A stretch of DNA of 23,827 nt. Origin: a virus. A program made the position numbers and the translations under genes. The notes beneath the pieces were generated by a model. It had not been told where the DNA came from, did not search any database, and saw only the letters and a list, made by a program, of their open reading frames with translations. The stretch is taken from the IMG/VR virus record IMGVR_UViG_3300034279_000688, positions 1 through 23,827 of that record; one strand, 5' to 3'. Position 1 is the stretch's first letter. Each line of letters opens with the position of its first letter. Shown here piece by piece: positions 1 to 7,533 of the stretch.

Positions 1-137
1 ACAGAATCTACGTAATCTTTAGTAGTAGCGTGAGTTCCTAATGTAGGTTCTCCTACTGCTACCGCGTTTCCAAATGAACCGCCGTTAGTTACGACTAATC
101 CATTCTTGACTTTAAAATCTTTTAGACTTGTAGTCAT
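1..137 (-). CDS. Phage fibre-like protein, N-terminal part (cut by window edge)
   Basis: Only the first 45 residues are present; the gene runs off the left edge. It starts MTTSLKDFKVKNGLVV, clearly related to the start of the next gene upstream (MATVTKNFKIKHGLVVEG). It contains GEPTLGTHATTKDYVDS, a motif typical of repeat-rich phage tail fibres. A purine-rich ribosome site (aggggg) lies just before the ATG, and the upstream stop is 22 bases away, so the two fibre genes are probably co-transcribed. The start is well supported; host-binding function is inferred from the family. Confidence 0.8.
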   Translation of the reverse strand, partial: MTTSLKDFKVKNGLVVTNGGSFGNAVAVGEPTLGTHATTKDYVDS

Positions 138-159
138 TTACTGCCCCCTAATTTTTTTA

Positions 160-1692
160 CTAGACTAACAATGTACCAACAACTGTTACATCTGAGTTGT
201 TATTGGCTGTTGCTACTCTTAGTCTTACATCTGTTCCGTTTACGTCTGCAGAAATTGTGGATGCGGATCCGTTTGTTCCTACAATTGCGTATTCTGTGAT
301 TGCGATGTTGTTTGAAGTATCAAGAGTTAAGATAACTTTTGAAACTTCTGTGTGTGCACCGTAAGCAACTTTTACCAAGAATTCGGCTGAGCGATATTCT
401 GCTAATGCCCAGTCAATTGCTGTAACTGTGCTTGCTGTTGGAGCATTTACTGTTGCTGCAACTTGTCTAGCAACTGTGTTAATATCAATTTCAGTGAAAT
501 TAGGTATTACTGCTTCAAGAGCATCTACTGCACGTTGATCTGTGAAGTAAAGGTTTGTTGAACCTTCAACCAAAGCATCTGTGTTAGAATCTCCTACACC
601 ATTTTCTGCTGTAATTACCAATCCAGATGAGTTACCTGTGATTGAGATATTTGTTAGAGTTGCCATTGTTAACAAACTTGCTGCTGACTCTTTAGCCCTT
701 GTATCTGTGAAGTATTCGTTTGTTCCTTCTTCGATATCAGTTGTTGACAAAAGATTAATTGCATTGTCTGTGTAAGAATTTGCATTTGCTAAAGCATTTC
801 CTGCTGCAAAATCTGCATAGTCTTCTAGGTCTGCATATGCATTTCCTATTTCTAGATCAATATAAGTAACTGCATTTGAATAAGCAGTATCTGCTGATCC
901 TGAAACATCATAACTTCCAGTAAAGTTAATTGTGTTTCCTGTAATCTCAATGTCAGTTCCTGCAATCAAAGCATTTTGTTTTTCTGCAACTAAGTTGGTT
1001 ATTGTTCCAACAAAGTTTGCATCGTCACCAATTGCTTCTGCGATTTCGTTAAGTGTATCTAATAACGCTGGTGCATTGTTTGTTAAATCAGCAATTGCAT
1101 TACCTACTGCAAAGTCTGCATAATCTTCTAAGTCAGCCACTGCATTGCCTACTGCAAAGTCAGTGTATTCTTCTAAGTCAGAGACTGCATTAGAAATTGC
1201 GTTGTCAGTGTATGAGTTTGCATTTGCTAAAGCATTTCCTGCTGCAAAATCTGCATAGTCTTCTAAGTCAGCAATTGCATTACCTACTTCTAGGTCTGTG
1301 TAAGCAGTTGCATTTGAATAAGCATTTGCTGCTGAGCCTATAGCATCATAGGATGCTGCAGTTGCATCTGTTGCTCTTTGGTTTGTAAAGTAAAGGTTTG
1401 TTGTACCTTCTGCTACATCATCAGAATCATGATTAGAAATGTCTGATACTTGACCAGTTACATCTCCAACTAAGTCTGCTGTGATTGTATTTGCAAGAAA
1501 GTTTGCATTTGCATCACGAAGTACTAGTGTGTTTGCTACTGCGTTTGATGAAGCGTCTCCACCAACCAGGTCTATAATGTAGTTTTGATCATCTGTACTT
1601 TTTGTCAAGATGTCAAAGTTGTTAATTGTACCTGTTGTTCCTTCAACGACTAAACCATGTTTAATCTTGAAATTTTTTGTTACTGTTGCCAT
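160..1692 (-). CDS. Repeat-rich phage tail fibre protein
   Basis: A 510-residue protein. The N-terminus (FKIKHGLVVEGTTGTINNFD) resembles fibres of T4-like marine phages. The middle holds repeated Ala/Asn/Asp-rich units of the type YADFAAGNALANA and DLEDYADFAVGNAIADL. Three copies of the motif EG(S/T)xNLYFT(D/N)xRA or close variants lie near residues 95, 320 and 385. The C-terminal ~110 residues look like a beta-rich tip domain. The start has a strong ribosome site (aaggagat) overlapping the stop of the upstream gene. It probably forms a trimeric fibre for host contact; the exact receptor role is unknown. Confidence 0.85.
   Translation of the reverse strand: MATVTKNFKIKHGLVVEGTTGTINNFDILTKSTDDQNYIIDLVGGDASSNAVANTLVLRDANANFLANTITADLVGDVTGQVSDISNHDSDDVAEGTTNLYFTNQRATDATAASYDAIGSAANAYSNATAYTDLEVGNAIADLEDYADFAAGNALANANSYTDNAISNAVSDLEEYTDFAVGNAVADLEDYADFAVGNAIADLTNNAPALLDTLNEIAEAIGDDANFVGTITNLVAEKQNALIAGTDIEITGNTINFTGSYDVSGSADTAYSNAVTYIDLEIGNAYADLEDYADFAAGNALANANSYTDNAINLLSTTDIEEGTNEYFTDTRAKESAASLLTMATLTNISITGNSSGLVITAENGVGDSNTDALVEGSTNLYFTDQRAVDALEAVIPNFTEIDINTVARQVAATVNAPTASTVTAIDWALAEYRSAEFLVKVAYGAHTEVSKVILTLDTSNNIAITEYAIVGTNGSASTISADVNGTDVRLRVATANNNSDVTVVGTLLV
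779..827 (-). repeat. 49-bp exact direct repeat inside the fibre gene, copy 1
   Basis: This 49-base stretch recurs identically at 1217-1265. Both copies encode the same part of the fibre repeat (DYADFAAGNALANAN) in the same frame. Identity at nucleotide level suggests recent internal duplication or gene conversion, which would let fibre length vary. Confidence 0.9.
1217..1265 (-). repeat. 49-bp exact direct repeat inside the fibre gene, copy 2
   Basis: Second copy of the repeat at 779-827, offset by 438 bases (146 codons), so recombination between copies would delete or duplicate sequence in frame. Confidence 0.9.
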
Positions 1693-1703
1693 TTTTTATC
1701 TCC

Positions 1704-2150
1704 TTATGCCTTAAGTCCCATGCGTGCGTAACGCACAGTGACTGGCTTTATTACTGGGTCTGGAGTGATTGTTAAAGCCACTGTATTTCCAGCCCTTGAG
1801 ACGCTTATGGTTCCAATATTCCCATCGTTGTCTATTGTCCCATATTCGGAAACGGAACTATCTTCCGTGTCATTTAATATGGTCAATTCTGTTGCGTAGA
1901 AGAGGTTATCTCCTGCTGTTGTTTTAGAGATGGAAATGATATACTTAACCATTCTCCATTCTGTTGCATTATGACTATCTAATATTGTAGTGTTTTCAAT
2001 TTCAGAAATAGTGTTGTCGTTATTACCGAAGGTGCCAAGGCGTGTTGCTTGGGACGCGGTAGTGTCAATTAAATCTTCATAGTCTTGCTGAGATGGCCTA
2101 TCGCCAGTCTCATAACGTGATTTTACTGTTGAAATTGATTGTTGTGCCAT
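1704..2150 (-). CDS. Small phage structural protein, function unknown
   Basis: 148 residues. The N-terminal half (QQSISTVKSRYETGDRPSQQ, then DYEDLIDTTA) is helical and of a type seen at the start of phage tail or fibre-adapter proteins; the second half is beta-rich. The predicted -10 box TATAAT ends exactly six bases before the ATG with no ribosome site between, so the mRNA is probably leaderless. The stop codon overlaps the ribosome site of the downstream fibre gene. A fibre-associated role is inferred from position only. Confidence 0.75.
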   Translation of the reverse strand: MAQQSISTVKSRYETGDRPSQQDYEDLIDTTASQATRLGTFGNNDNTISEIENTTILDSHNATEWRMVKYIISISKTTAGDNLFYATELTILNDTEDSSVSEYGTIDNDGNIGTISVSRAGNTVALTITPDPVIKPVTVRYARMGLKA

Positions 2151-2156
2151 GCCTAA

Positions 2157-2162
2157 ATTATA
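2157..2162 (-). promoter_or_regulatory. -10 box of a predicted leaderless promoter
   Basis: TATAAT on the minus strand, preceded by TGT (extended -10), six bases before the ATG at 2150. No clear -35. Confidence 0.6.
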
Positions 2163-2188
2163 ACATTATTTTTATAACTTTTTATAAA

Positions 2189-2920
2189 TTAAACGAATAT
2201 GTAGGTTCCTACGTGCACTACTTTAACATGTGGTGCTACATACACAGAACCACCAAGTTTACGCCATAGTGTACAGAAGTAGTAGTCTTCTGACAAAAGT
2301 CTTTCTTCTTCTGGGTCTACCTGTGTTTTCCAAAAATCATAAATGTATTCACCTTTTTTAATACCACCCAAATCTAGTTGATCACTTTTATATTTTCCAA
2401 CATGCTCTTTCATTGTTTCAAAAACATTACGTTTAATTAACAGCAAACCAGTTCCTATGTTTTTTACCTCTAATGGTTTTTTAGGATTATCTGCTACCTT
2501 ATGCAAGTCTTGTCTATCAACAAAGTTTATGTTTACATAAGATCCAAACCTTTTTAAATCAGGTTTTTTTAATTCTGCTGCTTTTTCTACGTTAGCCCAG
2601 TTAATTGCTTTCATTGGCACGGCAGCCCCAATAATATCTAAATCTGTATCAATCATATCTATAACACCATCAGCGTTAAAACCTTCGTCACCATCAATAA
2701 ACAATAGGTAGTCAGCATCAGATCTTAAGAATAGTTCTGTAAGGGTGTTTCTGGCTCTGTTAATTAAAGATTCGTTGTACAAGTCGTTAAAGGTTACTTT
2801 GTATCCTTTGTAGGTTAGTTTCATTACTAGTCCCATAATACTTTTCATAAAGTATCCATGACAAACCCCACCGTACATTGGGGTTGCTATAAATATGCTA
2901 GGTTTTTCTTTTTTAGCCAT
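2189..2920 (-). CDS. GT-A fold glycosyltransferase (family 2-like)
   Basis: 243 residues. It begins IFIATPMYGG, a GT-A first strand. LLFIDGDEG near residues 72-80 carries a DxD-type metal and nucleotide-sugar site (D76-G-D78). SEDYYFC at about 210-216 fits the catalytic acidic region, with histidines H231 and H236 near the end. Similar enzymes occur in tail regions of T4-like and marine phages. The target may be phage fibres or host glycans; nothing here decides. The start has TAGAAT six bases upstream, so it is probably leaderless. Confidence 0.8.
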   Translation of the reverse strand: MAKKEKPSIFIATPMYGGVCHGYFMKSIMGLVMKLTYKGYKVTFNDLYNESLINRARNTLTELFLRSDADYLLFIDGDEGFNADGVIDMIDTDLDIIGAAVPMKAINWANVEKAAELKKPDLKRFGSYVNINFVDRQDLHKVADNPKKPLEVKNIGTGLLLIKRNVFETMKEHVGKYKSDQLDLGGIKKGEYIYDFWKTQVDPEEERLLSEDYYFCTLWRKLGGSVYVAPHVKVVHVGTYIFV

Positions 2921-2926
2921 ATGTCT

Positions 2927-2932
2927 ATTCTA
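2927..2932 (-). promoter_or_regulatory. -10 box of a predicted leaderless promoter
   Basis: TAGAAT on the minus strand, six bases before the ATG at 2920. It lies at the 3' end of the upstream gene. Confidence 0.45.
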
Positions 2933-3154
2933 CAGTATATAGTTGCTATAGCCAATAACCTGTAAAGGAATTGGGGGCACATTACCTGGACCATACCCTT
3001 CTACTGTTATTGTTGTAAATCTTATTCTAAAAGGTAAGGTGTAATTTATTTCTACCGTGCTAGGTTTGTAGGATATTTTGGTTTGGTAATAGTCTGAGGT
3101 TTCAATACGTCTTAATTTTTGTTTATTGTCATCAACAATAATTGCTGTTGCCAT
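2930..3154 (-). CDS. Small tail/baseplate-region protein, unknown
   Basis: 74 residues, beta-rich, with no recognised domain. Its start overlaps the stop of the upstream gene as TAATG, indicating translational coupling with the baseplate-like protein 3154-3561. It probably belongs to the same structural unit; function is not known. Confidence 0.65.
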   Translation of the reverse strand: MATAIIVDDNKQKLRRIETSDYYQTKISYKPSTVEINYTLPFRIRFTTITVEGYGPGNVPPIPLQVIGYSNYIL

Positions 3155-3561
3155 TAGTCAGTTACATCTTCAAGGATAATTAGACTGCCTTGTGCAACTG
3201 TCCAAACAATTTCTGATGTAGATAACTCGATATCAAAAATATCTCCTGTTTGAAGATTGTGTGATTCTTCTGCTGCAAGTTTAACTGTAAACTCTCCAGC
3301 CAAATCATCTGCATCTGCTGCTGGAGTCAAAAGCATAACTGTATTTGCATTATCTGTAATAACTCCAAGATCTTTAGCAAGGTTTGGTCTTTTAATTTTC
3401 ATAGCAATGTTCCAATCTGCTATAACTAAAGGGGACTGTTCATCGTCTGTCACATAAACTTTAAATGCTGAGGTGTCACCACGAACTACTGTCCATTTAA
3501 CGGTTGGGGGTTTAGCACCTACGTTGTATAAATCTTGAGATGAGTTTCTGAGAATGGCCAT
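3154..3561 (-). CDS. Baseplate-type beta-domain protein (BppU N-domain-like)
   Basis: 135 residues with the pattern W-x-V-x-RGDTSAFKV near the start, a central strand pair, AGEFTVKL, then a final GSLIILEDVTD. The same architecture (RGD/S, then G-T-I-x-V-x-x-D-V/I) recurs at 7533-7886 and 8752-9126, so the window holds three diverged copies. The arrangement resembles N-terminal beta-sandwich domains of siphophage baseplate upper proteins. That match is by eye only. TATAAT stands six bases before the ATG. Confidence 0.65.
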   Translation of the reverse strand: MAILRNSSQDLYNVGAKPPTVKWTVVRGDTSAFKVYVTDDEQSPLVIADWNIAMKIKRPNLAKDLGVITDNANTVMLLTPAADADDLAGEFTVKLAAEESHNLQTGDIFDIELSTSEIVWTVAQGSLIILEDVTD

Positions 3562-3567
3562 ATTGTA

Positions 3568-3573
3568 ATTATA
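3568..3573 (-). promoter_or_regulatory. -10 box of a predicted leaderless promoter
   Basis: TGATATAAT on the minus strand (extended -10), six bases before the ATG at 3561. Confidence 0.6.
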
Positions 3574-3591
3574 TCATGTTTGGATAAATAA

Positions 3592-4119
3592 TTATGAAAG
3601 ACCGTTCTTTAATGCTCCCCAAGTACCGTTACCTTTGGCGGTAACTACAAGAACTCCATTAGATGCATCTGCGTAAGCACAAACTGCTACAGCACCTGCA
3701 CCACCTACTGGTCTAACGTTTGTTAATCCTCCACCAGTCTTTACGTATAAAATATCACCTGCAACAAATTCAGATGTATTAACATCTGGTAATACTCCAG
3801 AGACTACACATATTCCTTGTGCATTATTTGCTGTTGTAGATTTTAATAATCCTAATATTGGTGATGTTGTTGTAGGAATTGCTTTTCCTACTGTTGTTAA
3901 ATCTTGTCCTGAATTATGACCATTAATAAATACAGGAGATCCTGCTGCAATTGATGCTCCAGATGTATTAATTACATCTAATTTCATGTAAGATAAGCCA
4001 AGTCCAGCGAGTGTATTATCTAGTGAAGTTGCTAAAGATTGAATATCTCCATGTACGTTTACGCTATCATCAACTTGTGGGTATGGTAAGTTATATATGC
4101 TTGATTGACCTGTTGCCAT
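3592..4119 (-). CDS. Phage fibre/decoration-like protein
   Basis: 175 residues. The N-terminus (IYNLPYPQVDDSVNVHGDIQ) is a motif common at the start of actinophage fibre proteins. The rest is Gly/Val/Thr-rich, with GSPVFINGHNSG, ILGLLKSTTANNAQGICVVSG and GDILYV, typical of a beta-structured fibre or decoration domain. TATAAT lies six bases before the ATG without a ribosome site. It is divergent from the lysozyme-like gene at 4258. Confidence 0.7.
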   Translation of the reverse strand: MATGQSSIYNLPYPQVDDSVNVHGDIQSLATSLDNTLAGLGLSYMKLDVINTSGASIAAGSPVFINGHNSGQDLTTVGKAIPTTTSPILGLLKSTTANNAQGICVVSGVLPDVNTSEFVAGDILYVKTGGGLTNVRPVGGAGAVAVCAYADASNGVLVVTAKGNGTWGALKNGLS

Positions 4120-4125
4120 ACAAAT

Positions 4126-4131
4126 ATTATA
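4126..4131 (-). promoter_or_regulatory. -10 box of a predicted leaderless promoter
   Basis: TGATATAAT on the minus strand, six bases before the ATG at 4119. Confidence 0.6.
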
Positions 4132-4180
4132 TCATTTTAAATAATTTTTTGTATTATCTTACTAATATGACATTTTTGAT

Positions 4181-4209
4181 TTGACTTGCTGGCAAATAGA
4201 TGTTATACT
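4181..4209 (+). promoter_or_regulatory. Sigma70-type promoter of the lysozyme-like gene
   Basis: TTGACT (4181-4186), a 17-base spacer and TATACT (4204-4209). The start of transcription is predicted near 4216, at the edge of the hairpin 4216-4238. Confidence 0.75.
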
Positions 4210-4215
4210 TGATAT

Positions 4216-4238
4216 ATGACACCTACCAAGGGTGTCAT
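4216..4238 (+). promoter_or_regulatory. Perfect 8-bp inverted repeat at the predicted mRNA 5' end
   Basis: ATGACACC and GGTGTCAT flank a 7-base loop (taccaag). It starts at the predicted transcription start of the lysozyme-like gene and ends 19 bases before its ATG, just ahead of the ribosome site (aggaga). It could be an operator or a 5' mRNA hairpin. Confidence 0.7.
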
Positions 4239-4257
4239 GTTTTCTTAGGAGAGAACT

Positions 4258-4833
4258 ATGAAAAAAGATAAAAAATTTTTAATAGGATTGCTCGCAAGTC
4301 TTGGATTGTCTTCAGTATTCTTGAATATTTCTAATGCTCAAGGTGTTGAAACTAACCTGAAAAACGATAAATATGCAACATTTACCGCTGAGGCGGTTTT
4401 TTTGCTTTCTAGGCCAGATCATCTAGATAAACCATCTAGAGACAATGTAAGAATTCTTGCTGAATATCAGGATAAAGGACAACTTACTGATATTGAACTA
4501 AAAACTTTGCTGTCTGCTTGTGGTTTTGAAAATAAACACCTGGTAGAGGCTTGGGCTATTGCTAAAAAAGAATCAATGGGCAACGCCTTGGCTTTTAACG
4601 GCAACAGAAGCACTGGAGACAAATCATACGGACTATTTCAAATAAATATGATTGGTGACCTTAATGCTGATAGAAAAGAAAAATATAACTTAGACTACAC
4701 TAGTCAACTTTTAAACCCATCAATTAACTGTCAAGTTGCTTATATTATGAGTGATGGTGGAAATAATTGGGGACCTTGGAAAGGCATAACTTCAAAAACT
4801 AGAGAATTTATGTATCAGTTTCCTAAAGATTAA
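4258..4833 (+). CDS. Secreted lytic transglycosylase/lysozyme-like protein
   Basis: 191 residues. The N-terminus has a signal peptide: MKKDKK, a hydrophobic stretch at about 7-22, and a possible cleavage after NISNAQ. The C-terminal half matches a lysozyme-fold SLT domain: AWAIAKKES with candidate catalytic Glu105, then SYGLFQINM (about 123-131), LNPSINCQVAYIM and NNWGPW (169-174). It probably cuts peptidoglycan outside the membrane, as endolysin or entry enzyme. It is the only plus-strand gene inside the leftward tail block, with its own promoter and ribosome site (aggaga). Its stop overlaps the convergent stop of the Hint gene. Confidence 0.82.
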   Translation: MKKDKKFLIGLLASLGLSSVFLNISNAQGVETNLKNDKYATFTAEAVFLLSRPDHLDKPSRDNVRILAEYQDKGQLTDIELKTLLSACGFENKHLVEAWAIAKKESMGNALAFNGNRSTGDKSYGLFQINMIGDLNADRKEKYNLDYTSQLLNPSINCQVAYIMSDGGNNWGPWKGITSKTREFMYQFPKD

Positions 4834-5726
4834 TCTACTGGATAAGCATTATATACAAGTAAAGAATCTGCTACAATCAAGCCAAATGGTTCTCTCATAA
4901 AATCATAAACTTTTCTATCTTCTTTGACTATTTCTATAGAGCGAACTTGATATAAAGGTCCATCAATCAATGACTCTTCTGGATTTTTTACTATTAAATC
5001 TCCAGATTTTAATTGTGAAGAAATAACAAACATTAGTTTATTTTCTCTAACAACAAGAATATCTTCTTGTGTAGAAAATCTCTTATACTTGTCTCCATTA
5101 ACTAAAACTGTATCAGATACTTCACTTTCTTTTATATTATTTACCACAGACTCTACTGTAGTGTATTCTTTATTATTTTCAGATGACCATAGTCTTAAAC
5201 CATCATGATTTGTTATTGGAATATCTTTAAATGTTTTAGTTATTAAAATATCTCCAACAACTATGTCTTTGGCTAATGCATATCCCTCTTTAGTTAAAAC
5301 TGGTGTTTCTTGATCTATACAAAGACCACCAAAATAGGTTGGTGAAAATCCAAATACTCTAAATGGTGAAAAACCAAATACGTTAAAGGGGGAAAACCCA
5401 AATACGTTAAAAGGAGAAAATCCAAATACTTGAAATGGAGAAAATCCAAACACCCCAAATGGTGTAAATGTAAATTGTCTAACTGTTAAATCAACTGGGG
5501 TTTCATAGTCTGCTGGTGTTGTTACTGCAGGAGTTTGTCCAACAACTTTTCCATCATTTGCAAGTTCTGTTGGTTCTCCAGAAACTGAAGTAATTACGTT
5601 TCCTAAAGTAAATCCTTCTGATACAACATCTGTTTGGGCTTGTGCACTTGTTCTTCCAATAAAATTAGGAAGTAGTTTCATTCCTTTTGCTACAACGTAT
5701 TTAACTAGTTTTCCAAATAATGCCAT
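4830..5726 (-). CDS. PASTA-like / octapeptide-repeat / Hint (intein-type) protein
   Basis: 298 residues in three parts. Residues 18-82 look like one PASTA domain (LPNFIGRTSAQAQ, then VVGQTPAV and PVDLTV). Residues 88-129 carry tandem octapeptides of the type GFSPFNVF. Residues 136-293 look like a Hint domain: C136 opens block A (CIDQETPVLTKEGY), SGDLIV resembles the end of block B, and VYDFMREPFGLIVADSLLVYN is a block F/G-like end with Asn293, followed by only AYPVD. The usual block-B His appears replaced by Asp222 and the penultimate His by Tyr292. Self-processing is therefore doubtful, or limited to the N-terminal junction. Ribosome site aggggt. Confidence 0.75.
   Translation of the reverse strand: MALFGKLVKYVVAKGMKLLPNFIGRTSAQAQTDVVSEGFTLGNVITSVSGEPTELANDGKVVGQTPAVTTPADYETPVDLTVRQFTFTPFGVFGFSPFQVFGFSPFNVFGFSPFNVFGFSPFRVFGFSPTYFGGLCIDQETPVLTKEGYALAKDIVVGDILITKTFKDIPITNHDGLRLWSSENNKEYTTVESVVNNIKESEVSDTVLVNGDKYKRFSTQEDILVVRENKLMFVISSQLKSGDLIVKNPEESLIDGPLYQVRSIEIVKEDRKVYDFMREPFGLIVADSLLVYNAYPVD
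5340..5465 (-). repeat. Tandem 24-bp repeats encoding GFSPFxVF
   Basis: About five in-frame 24-base units encode FTPFGVF, then GFSPFQVF, GFSPFNVF twice, GFSPFRVF and GFSP. Only the seventh codon of the unit varies strongly (G, Q, N, R). The array joins the PASTA-like domain to the Hint domain. Confidence 0.9.
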
Positions 5727-5735
5727 AGCAAACCC

Positions 5736-6386
5736 CTATGCGATCAAGTCGCCGACTAGAAGCCAGGTATTTGTATCAAACTTAAACAAGGATGCACCTG
5801 AGTACCTTGCTGCAATTGCTTTATTTGTATTTTTACTATTTAAAGTAACTCCTGCACCTGCAACAAATGTAACAGATCCAGTGTTCATTCTAAAAACATC
5901 TATTTCTGATCCTATTGGAAAGGCAATACTTGAATTGGGTGGAATAGTTACTGTCCATGCTCCTGTGGAATCAAAAGTTATACTTTGACCAATATCATTT
6001 AATGTTAAATCATAATTTTGTGTTCCGCTACCAGCCTGTTTATTAAAGGTAACTAAACCACCGTAAGATATCCAATTTGTTCCGTTGTAAAATTGTAAAT
6101 CATTAATTGCTACGGCACCAGAGGTTTGTCTAACAAAACAAACTGTTCCTCTTACTGGTGAGGTTAATGCTGCATCTCTTGCTGCAGGATTTAAAAAGTT
6201 ATTTACTCCAGCCTTAGCAGTAATTACTGCATTAGTATCTGAAAATGTAACATTGTTTTGAAATTCTTGTGTTCCAGACCAAACATAATTTGCGGCAGTG
6301 TTTGTGTTTGCACCAATTGCATAAAAAGTATCTGTACCTTGATCATATACGTATGCTGTTTTACCAGTAGTATTTAATGATGGCAT
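5736..6386 (-). CDS. Phage fibre-type structural protein
   Basis: 216 residues, Thr/Asn/Gly-rich, beta-structured. It has LQFYNGTNWISYGG near the middle, a motif common in phage fibre proteins, then QSITFDSTGAWTVTIPPNSS and a final repeat-poor domain ending TWLLVGDLIA. Its ATG overlaps the stop of the upstream 32-residue gene (TAATG). It is probably a fibre or fibre tip; the ligand is unknown. Confidence 0.7.
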   Translation of the reverse strand: MPSLNTTGKTAYVYDQGTDTFYAIGANTNTAANYVWSGTQEFQNNVTFSDTNAVITAKAGVNNFLNPAARDAALTSPVRGTVCFVRQTSGAVAINDLQFYNGTNWISYGGLVTFNKQAGSGTQNYDLTLNDIGQSITFDSTGAWTVTIPPNSSIAFPIGSEIDVFRMNTGSVTFVAGAGVTLNSKNTNKAIAARYSGASLFKFDTNTWLLVGDLIA

Positions 6387-6484
6387 TATGCACCAATCCC
6401 TATTGCTTTAAGTTCTTCTTCTGTTAAACCTAATGCAACTAGTTTTGCAATTGCTATTTCTTTTAAAATTATGTTATCAGTCAT
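6386..6484 (-). CDS. 32-residue microprotein in the tail operon
   Basis: The sequence runs MTDNIILKEIAIAKLVALGL followed by TEEELKAIGIGA. It is helical, and the LTEEELKAIGI ending recalls short tail-associated proteins such as XkdX, though the match is weak. Both ends are TAATG overlaps: its start with the stop of 6484-6930, and its stop with the start of 5736-6386. That double coupling is the main evidence that it is translated. Confidence 0.7.
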   Translation of the reverse strand: MTDNIILKEIAIAKLVALGLTEEELKAIGIGA

Positions 6485-6930
6485 TATTCACCTATTGTAT
6501 CCCAATCAGAAGTTGCTGAATTATAAATTTTCATTTCAAGTGGACTAGATCCTTTTACAACCCAAAGAGTTCCATCTGTTGGTGTTGCTGGTTCTATTGC
6601 TGTGTAAATTGCTGTTGGGTTTACTGGTGTAGTTCCTGGTGTTGAGTCAATATCTAACCAAAGTAAACCTTCTGCAAGAGCATTTGCATCTGGTTGTGTG
6701 GACTGAACAACTGAACCTGTTCCTAAATTTTGTAATACAGTTATTGAGTTTTGAATATTTTGTAAATGATAGGCAATTGATGGGTTAACTAGTGCTGCTG
6801 TATTGGCATTTGTTTCGTCATATGTGCTTGAGCCGTAATGGTATGTTCTTAGGGCAGACTGAATATCTGCGGCATCTTCATAACCTGGAACTTTAGTGGA
6901 ATATATATTTCCTATGCTAACATCAGCCAT
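6484..6930 (-). CDS. Tail/fibre-region structural protein
   Basis: 148 residues. The N-terminus includes GYEDAADIQSALRTYHYGSS and a helical YHLQNIQNSITVLQ, followed by a Thr/Pro-rich linker and a short end domain (GTLWVVKGSSPLEMKIYNSA). The last part resembles the WVxxxxxxxKIYNSxxxxW motif of phage fibre proteins. A clear ribosome site (aggaaggtga) lies upstream. Function beyond fibre assembly is unknown. Confidence 0.68.
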   Translation of the reverse strand: MADVSIGNIYSTKVPGYEDAADIQSALRTYHYGSSTYDETNANTAALVNPSIAYHLQNIQNSITVLQNLGTGSVVQSTQPDANALAEGLLWLDIDSTPGTTPVNPTAIYTAIEPATPTDGTLWVVKGSSPLEMKIYNSATSDWDTIGE

Positions 6931-6948
6931 TGTTCATCACCTTCCTCA

Positions 6949-7533
6949 TTATACCACGATAGATATTACAAAATGAACTGTTTTTACGCCAGTTAAATCT
7001 TGCCAGGTAGAACTAGCATACTCAATAGCATTAACTGTTACTGGAATTACCTGTATTCCAGTTCCTGGATCGTTTGTAAAAGAGCCTATTTCTATAGAAG
7101 ATGCTATTGGGTTTTCGTTTGGAATACTGTAAGTGATATTAAAATTTGCACTAGTTAAGGTTTGAGATGTTTCTTCGTCAACAATATAATTTACAGGAAT
7201 ATTAAAAACTTTAGATCCATCAACAAATGTTCCAGTCATTATTTTATTGTATTGAAGTGGGTTTAGTTTAATTATTGGGTACCATTGAAATCCAGGACCA
7301 CCATCAGAATTGTACTGATAAACATATGAATATTCGTTATCTGTTTTTAAAACATTAACACAAAGGTCTTTTGCTTTTGGGGTTTGGCCAACAAGTGCTG
7401 TATTTGGATTGCCTACTGAAACATAAAATAAACTTCCACGTTCACCTTCAGGTCCAAAGTCAACTTCTACGTTTATACTACTTGGTCCGCTTAATACTAA
7501 CAGTTCGTCGGTGGTTAATACTACGTCAGCCAT
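6949..7533 (-). CDS. Tail/fibre-region structural protein
   Basis: 194 residues, beta-rich, no catalytic motif. FGPEGERGSLFYVSVGNPN near residues 27-45 is a segment often seen in phage tail-tip or fibre proteins. The C-terminal half has repeated beta strands. Its start overlaps the upstream stop as TAATG, coupling it to the baseplate-like protein 7533-7886. Confidence 0.68.
   Translation of the reverse strand: MADVVLTTDELLVLSGPSSINVEVDFGPEGERGSLFYVSVGNPNTALVGQTPKAKDLCVNVLKTDNEYSYVYQYNSDGGPGFQWYPIIKLNPLQYNKIMTGTFVDGSKVFNIPVNYIVDEETSQTLTSANFNITYSIPNENPIASSIEIGSFTNDPGTGIQVIPVTVNAIEYASSTWQDLTGVKTVHFVISIVV

Noticed and set aside
581-1123. Plus-strand open frames within the fibre region
   Set aside because: Antisense to a clear repeat-rich fibre gene; low-complexity coding on the other strand keeps frames open.
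1100-1300. Possible CRISPR-like repeats
   Set aside because: The repeats are in frame inside the fibre gene and encode a protein repeat; spacers are not unique.
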